Source of the DNA: Verrucomicrobiota bacterium
GTDB lineage: Bacteria > Verrucomicrobiota > Verrucomicrobiia > Chthoniobacterales > Terrimicrobiaceae
Reading direction: 5' to 3'
DNA: 7,513 bases
NCBI GenBank assembly: GCA_026398285.1
Contig: JAPLTI010000210.1
Location: 1-7,513 of the forward strand
Under the pieces are notes generated by a model that saw nothing but the letters and a program-made list of their open reading frames with translations, did not search any database and was not told where the DNA came from. Below, one piece after another: positions 5,812-7,513 of this stretch. Every line of letters starts with the position of its first letter. Positions within the stretch are counted from its first letter, which is position 1. Made by a program: the position numbers and the translations under genes.

Positions 5812-6852
5812 TCAGGGCGCCACACTTCCCTCACTCCTCAAGTCGCGCGTTCCGAGTTCGTCGGTAAGGGCGAGGCAATCTTTGATCGGTAGAATGCCGT
5901 CCGAAGTTCCGGCTCCGAAGAGGCAGGATGCCGCGGTGGCGATTCCATAGCGGAGGGCCGTGTCGATTGGGAGGTCTTCGTGCAAACCGTAGAGAACGCC
6001 GGCGGCAAAGGCATCTCCCGCGCCGACTGTTCCAATGATGCGTTCCTGCGGCACACGGAGGCTGCCTTGGATGTGGAATTTTCCGTCATGTCCGTGCGCG
6101 CAGGCGCCTTCGGGGAAGTGGACGATGACCCACTCGCCGGCGCCGGAGCCAAGGAGTTGGCGGGAGGCGGATTCGATCGCCGAAAGGGAAATGCGGCCGT
6201 TTGGCTTAGTGGGGATGCCGGTCGTTCGCTCGATTTCGAACTCGTTCATGATGCAATAGTCCGTGTGGCGCAGCGCCGGAAGAACGATGTCCGCGAAGCG
6301 CTGGCTGTCCTCGCTCACGACATCGATGCTGGTTTTGAATCCCGCTTCCCGCGCCTCGTGCAGAACCCGGGCGGCGGCGGTGCCGAACTCCGCATCGGGT
6401 TGATCGAGTAAATCGAGGAGCAGGAGGTAGCCAAGGTGGAAGATTTTGGCATTCGATCCAGCGAAGGAAAAATGTTCGGGTGCGAGGAAAGCGTTGGCTC
6501 CACGCTGATGAAAAAAAGTGCGGCGTCCGGTTGATTGGACGGTCATCACATCGGTGTAAGAGGTGGGGGCCGTCGCGTGTCGGAGAATGCGGGTGCGATC
6601 GACGCCGTGCGCGTCGCATTGGCTGTGAATCCAGTCCCCAGAGGCATCCGCGCCGATCAGGCCGATGCCTGCGAGAGGAAAGGGAGCGCCCAAGCGGGTG
6701 AGGTCAAGGAGCACGTTGAAGGGACTGCCGCCGTTGCCGGTCGTTTCGGTCAGGATGTTGGCGAGCGCATCCTCTTGCGGATAGGTGTCGATAAATTTGA
6801 GTTTGTCGACAATCCAGTTGCCGCCAGCGAGGATTCCTTTGCGGGCACTCAT
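5812..6852 (-). CDS. PfkB-family carbohydrate kinase
   Basis: 346 residues of the ribokinase/PfkB fold, which phosphorylates sugars, often ketoses such as fructose, with ATP in the cytoplasm. The first signature is the GNGGSPFNVLLDLTRLGAP region (39-57) followed by GLIGADASGDW (64-74). The C-terminal signature is GTVGAGDAFAAG (274-285), where D280 is the catalytic base and GAG forms the anion hole; the usual first Asp of the DTxGAGD motif is Gly274 here. SYTDVMT (98-104), FHLGYLLLLDLLD (138-150), SIDVVSEDS (175-183) and NEFEIE (203-208) are also consistent with the family. The start overlaps the stop of the upstream isomerase as ATGA (6852-6849), implying translational coupling. With that isomerase it probably converts an aldose to a phosphorylated ketose; the exact sugar (fructose, xylulose or other) is unknown. 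Confidence 0.93.
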   Translation of the reverse strand: MSARKGILAGGNWIVDKLKFIDTYPQEDALANILTETTGNGGSPFNVLLDLTRLGAPFPLAGIGLIGADASGDWIHSQCDAHGVDRTRILRHATAPTSYTDVMTVQSTGRRTFFHQRGANAFLAPEHFSFAGSNAKIFHLGYLLLLDLLDQPDAEFGTAAARVLHEAREAGFKTSIDVVSEDSQRFADIVLPALRHTDYCIMNEFEIERTTGIPTKPNGRISLSAIESASRQLLGSGAGEWVIVHFPEGACAHGHDGKFHIQGSLRVPQERIIGTVGAGDAFAAGVLYGLHEDLPIDTALRYGIATAASCLFGAGTSDGILPIKDCLALTDELGTRDLRSEGSVAP

Positions 6853-7424
6853 GCGGTTTTGTCGCTGAGAAGGCGTAGAATGGCAGGTTCGTCCTCCTCG
6901 AGGTTTGGATAACGGCCGATGTCGGGGTTCACAAAAAAGTTGTCGTTCAGATCGTCATTCGCCGTCGAAACCTCTCCGATGATGCACTCGTCGCTGAGGG
7001 GATAAAAGGCATGGTAAACTCCCGGCATAAGAGTCACTCGGGAGCCCGCAAGAAGCTCAATGATCTGGCCGGATTTGACCGTCACTGGTTCGTGGTCGAT
7101 CGGCATGGAGAATTCCCGCTCCCCACTCTCATCGGGAACGCCTGCCCAGACCTGAACGGCGAGGCGCCCCCAGCGGCAGATGATGTCTTCCTTTTTCTTG
7201 CGGTGGCAGTGAGCCGGTGTGGTCATGCCTTTCTGTGCATACATGAGCTTTTCGCAGTATTCCGGCTCCTCTGCGAGGTTCACCAGAATCAGTCCAAAAT
7301 TACGCCAATCACCGAGGCCAAAATCCGTAACATCCCAGCGCCGGCGGGGCGGGAGGGCCCATTCGTGGGCTGCAAAACAGGATTGGGCGGAGCGGATCAG
7401 GGTGTTGATTTCACTGCGTTTCAT
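6849..7424 (-). CDS. D-lyxose ketol-isomerase family protein (cupin sugar isomerase)
   Basis: 191 residues beginning MKRSEINTLI, the typical opening of the D-lyxose isomerase family. The cupin metal site is visible: H72 and H74 in PAHCHRKKKEDII, E79 in the same stretch, and H138 in MPGVYHAFYP. Downstream, IIGEVSTANDDLNDN (148-162) and the C-terminal YPNLEEDEP (172-180) are strongly conserved family segments. Characterised members interconvert D-lyxose and D-xylulose, and D-mannose and D-fructose, with a divalent metal. It is followed by the PfkB kinase with a four-base overlap and preceded by the tail of another gene 8 bases upstream. The start ATG has no Shine-Dalgarno. Substrate within the aldose set is an inference; the family call is secure. 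Confidence 0.92.
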   Translation of the reverse strand: MKRSEINTLIRSAQSCFAAHEWALPPRRRWDVTDFGLGDWRNFGLILVNLAEEPEYCEKLMYAQKGMTTPAHCHRKKKEDIICRWGRLAVQVWAGVPDESGEREFSMPIDHEPVTVKSGQIIELLAGSRVTLMPGVYHAFYPLSDECIIGEVSTANDDLNDNFFVNPDIGRYPNLEEDEPAILRLLSDKTA

Positions 7425-7432
7425 AGGGGGAT

Positions 7433-7513
7433 TTACAGACTAACAGAGCTTTTGGTTTCTTGGGATTTTAGCGCGGCCTCAAAGAGTTCGTGGCTGCGAA
7501 CCGCTTCCTCGGG
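7433..7513 (-). CDS. C-terminal end of a probable Gfo/Idh/MocA oxidoreductase, 5' part beyond window
   Basis: The minus strand is open from the window edge to TAA (7435-7433), encoding 26 residues: PEEAVRSHELFEAALKSQ, then ETKSSVSL. This tail aligns without gaps to the last 26 residues of the complete oxidoreductase at 893-1915 (GEQAAESLATALAEIQSAAT, then GRTVKL), sharing E, A, S, A, S, T, V and L at the same places. The pattern of a helix ending in a short strand is typical of family C-termini. It is 8 bases before the lyxose-isomerase-family gene, so it is probably in the same operon. With only 26 residues the assignment is tentative. Confidence 0.55.
   Translation of the reverse strand, partial: PEEAVRSHELFEAALKSQETKSSVSL

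Noticed and set aside
1..7513. Mobile elements, CRISPR arrays, tRNA or rRNA genes
   Set aside because: No transposase or integrase motifs, no regularly spaced repeats and no tRNA-like cloverleaf or rRNA sequence was seen on either strand; nearly every base is in a metabolic gene.

Overview
The window is dense bacterial DNA with two converging gene sets and almost no non-coding sequence. It is moderately GC-rich by eye. The gene content is typical of Verrucomicrobiota (Opitutae-like) and, less likely, Planctomycetota or Lentisphaerota: several Gfo/Idh/MocA oxidoreductases, a sugar isomerase/epimerase TIM barrel, a PIG-L/LmbE deacetylase, a NagB-like protein, a CBM9-like domain, and a PfkB kinase beside a D-lyxose isomerase. 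None of the plus-strand genes has a clear Shine-Dalgarno sequence, which also fits these groups. The phylum is an inference from protein families; there is no rRNA or marker gene here.

Plus strand, about 1-4978: a tight run, probably one operon that starts before the window. In order it holds a 5'-truncated Gfo/Idh/MocA dehydrogenase; a complete tandem paralogue of it; a sugar phosphate isomerase/epimerase-type TIM barrel interrupted by an in-frame TAA at 2072-2074; a PIG-L/LmbE-type deacetylase; a glucosamine-6-phosphate deaminase (NagB)-like protein with changed active-site residues; and a short CBM9/DOMON-like protein with an unclear N-terminus. Gaps are 4-26 bases.

Minus strand, about 7513-5041: a second compact operon that starts beyond the right edge. 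It holds the last 26 codons of what looks like another Gfo/Idh/MocA protein, a D-lyxose-isomerase-family cupin enzyme, a PfkB sugar kinase overlapping it by ATGA, and a DeoR-family regulator. The two operons meet tail to tail across about 62 bases that contain an imperfectly structured inverted repeat but no standard terminator.

Reading the locus as a whole (inference): it looks like a carbohydrate-catabolic island. The plus operon has the parts to oxidise, isomerise or cleave, de-N-acetylate and deaminate an amino sugar or modified glycoside. The minus operon has an aldose-ketose isomerase, a kinase and a regulator that would feed a ketose into central metabolism. No transporter, glycosidase or transposase is present in the window, so the substrate cannot be fixed from this sequence. 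The most striking local feature is the nonsense codon in an otherwise intact isomerase/epimerase gene.
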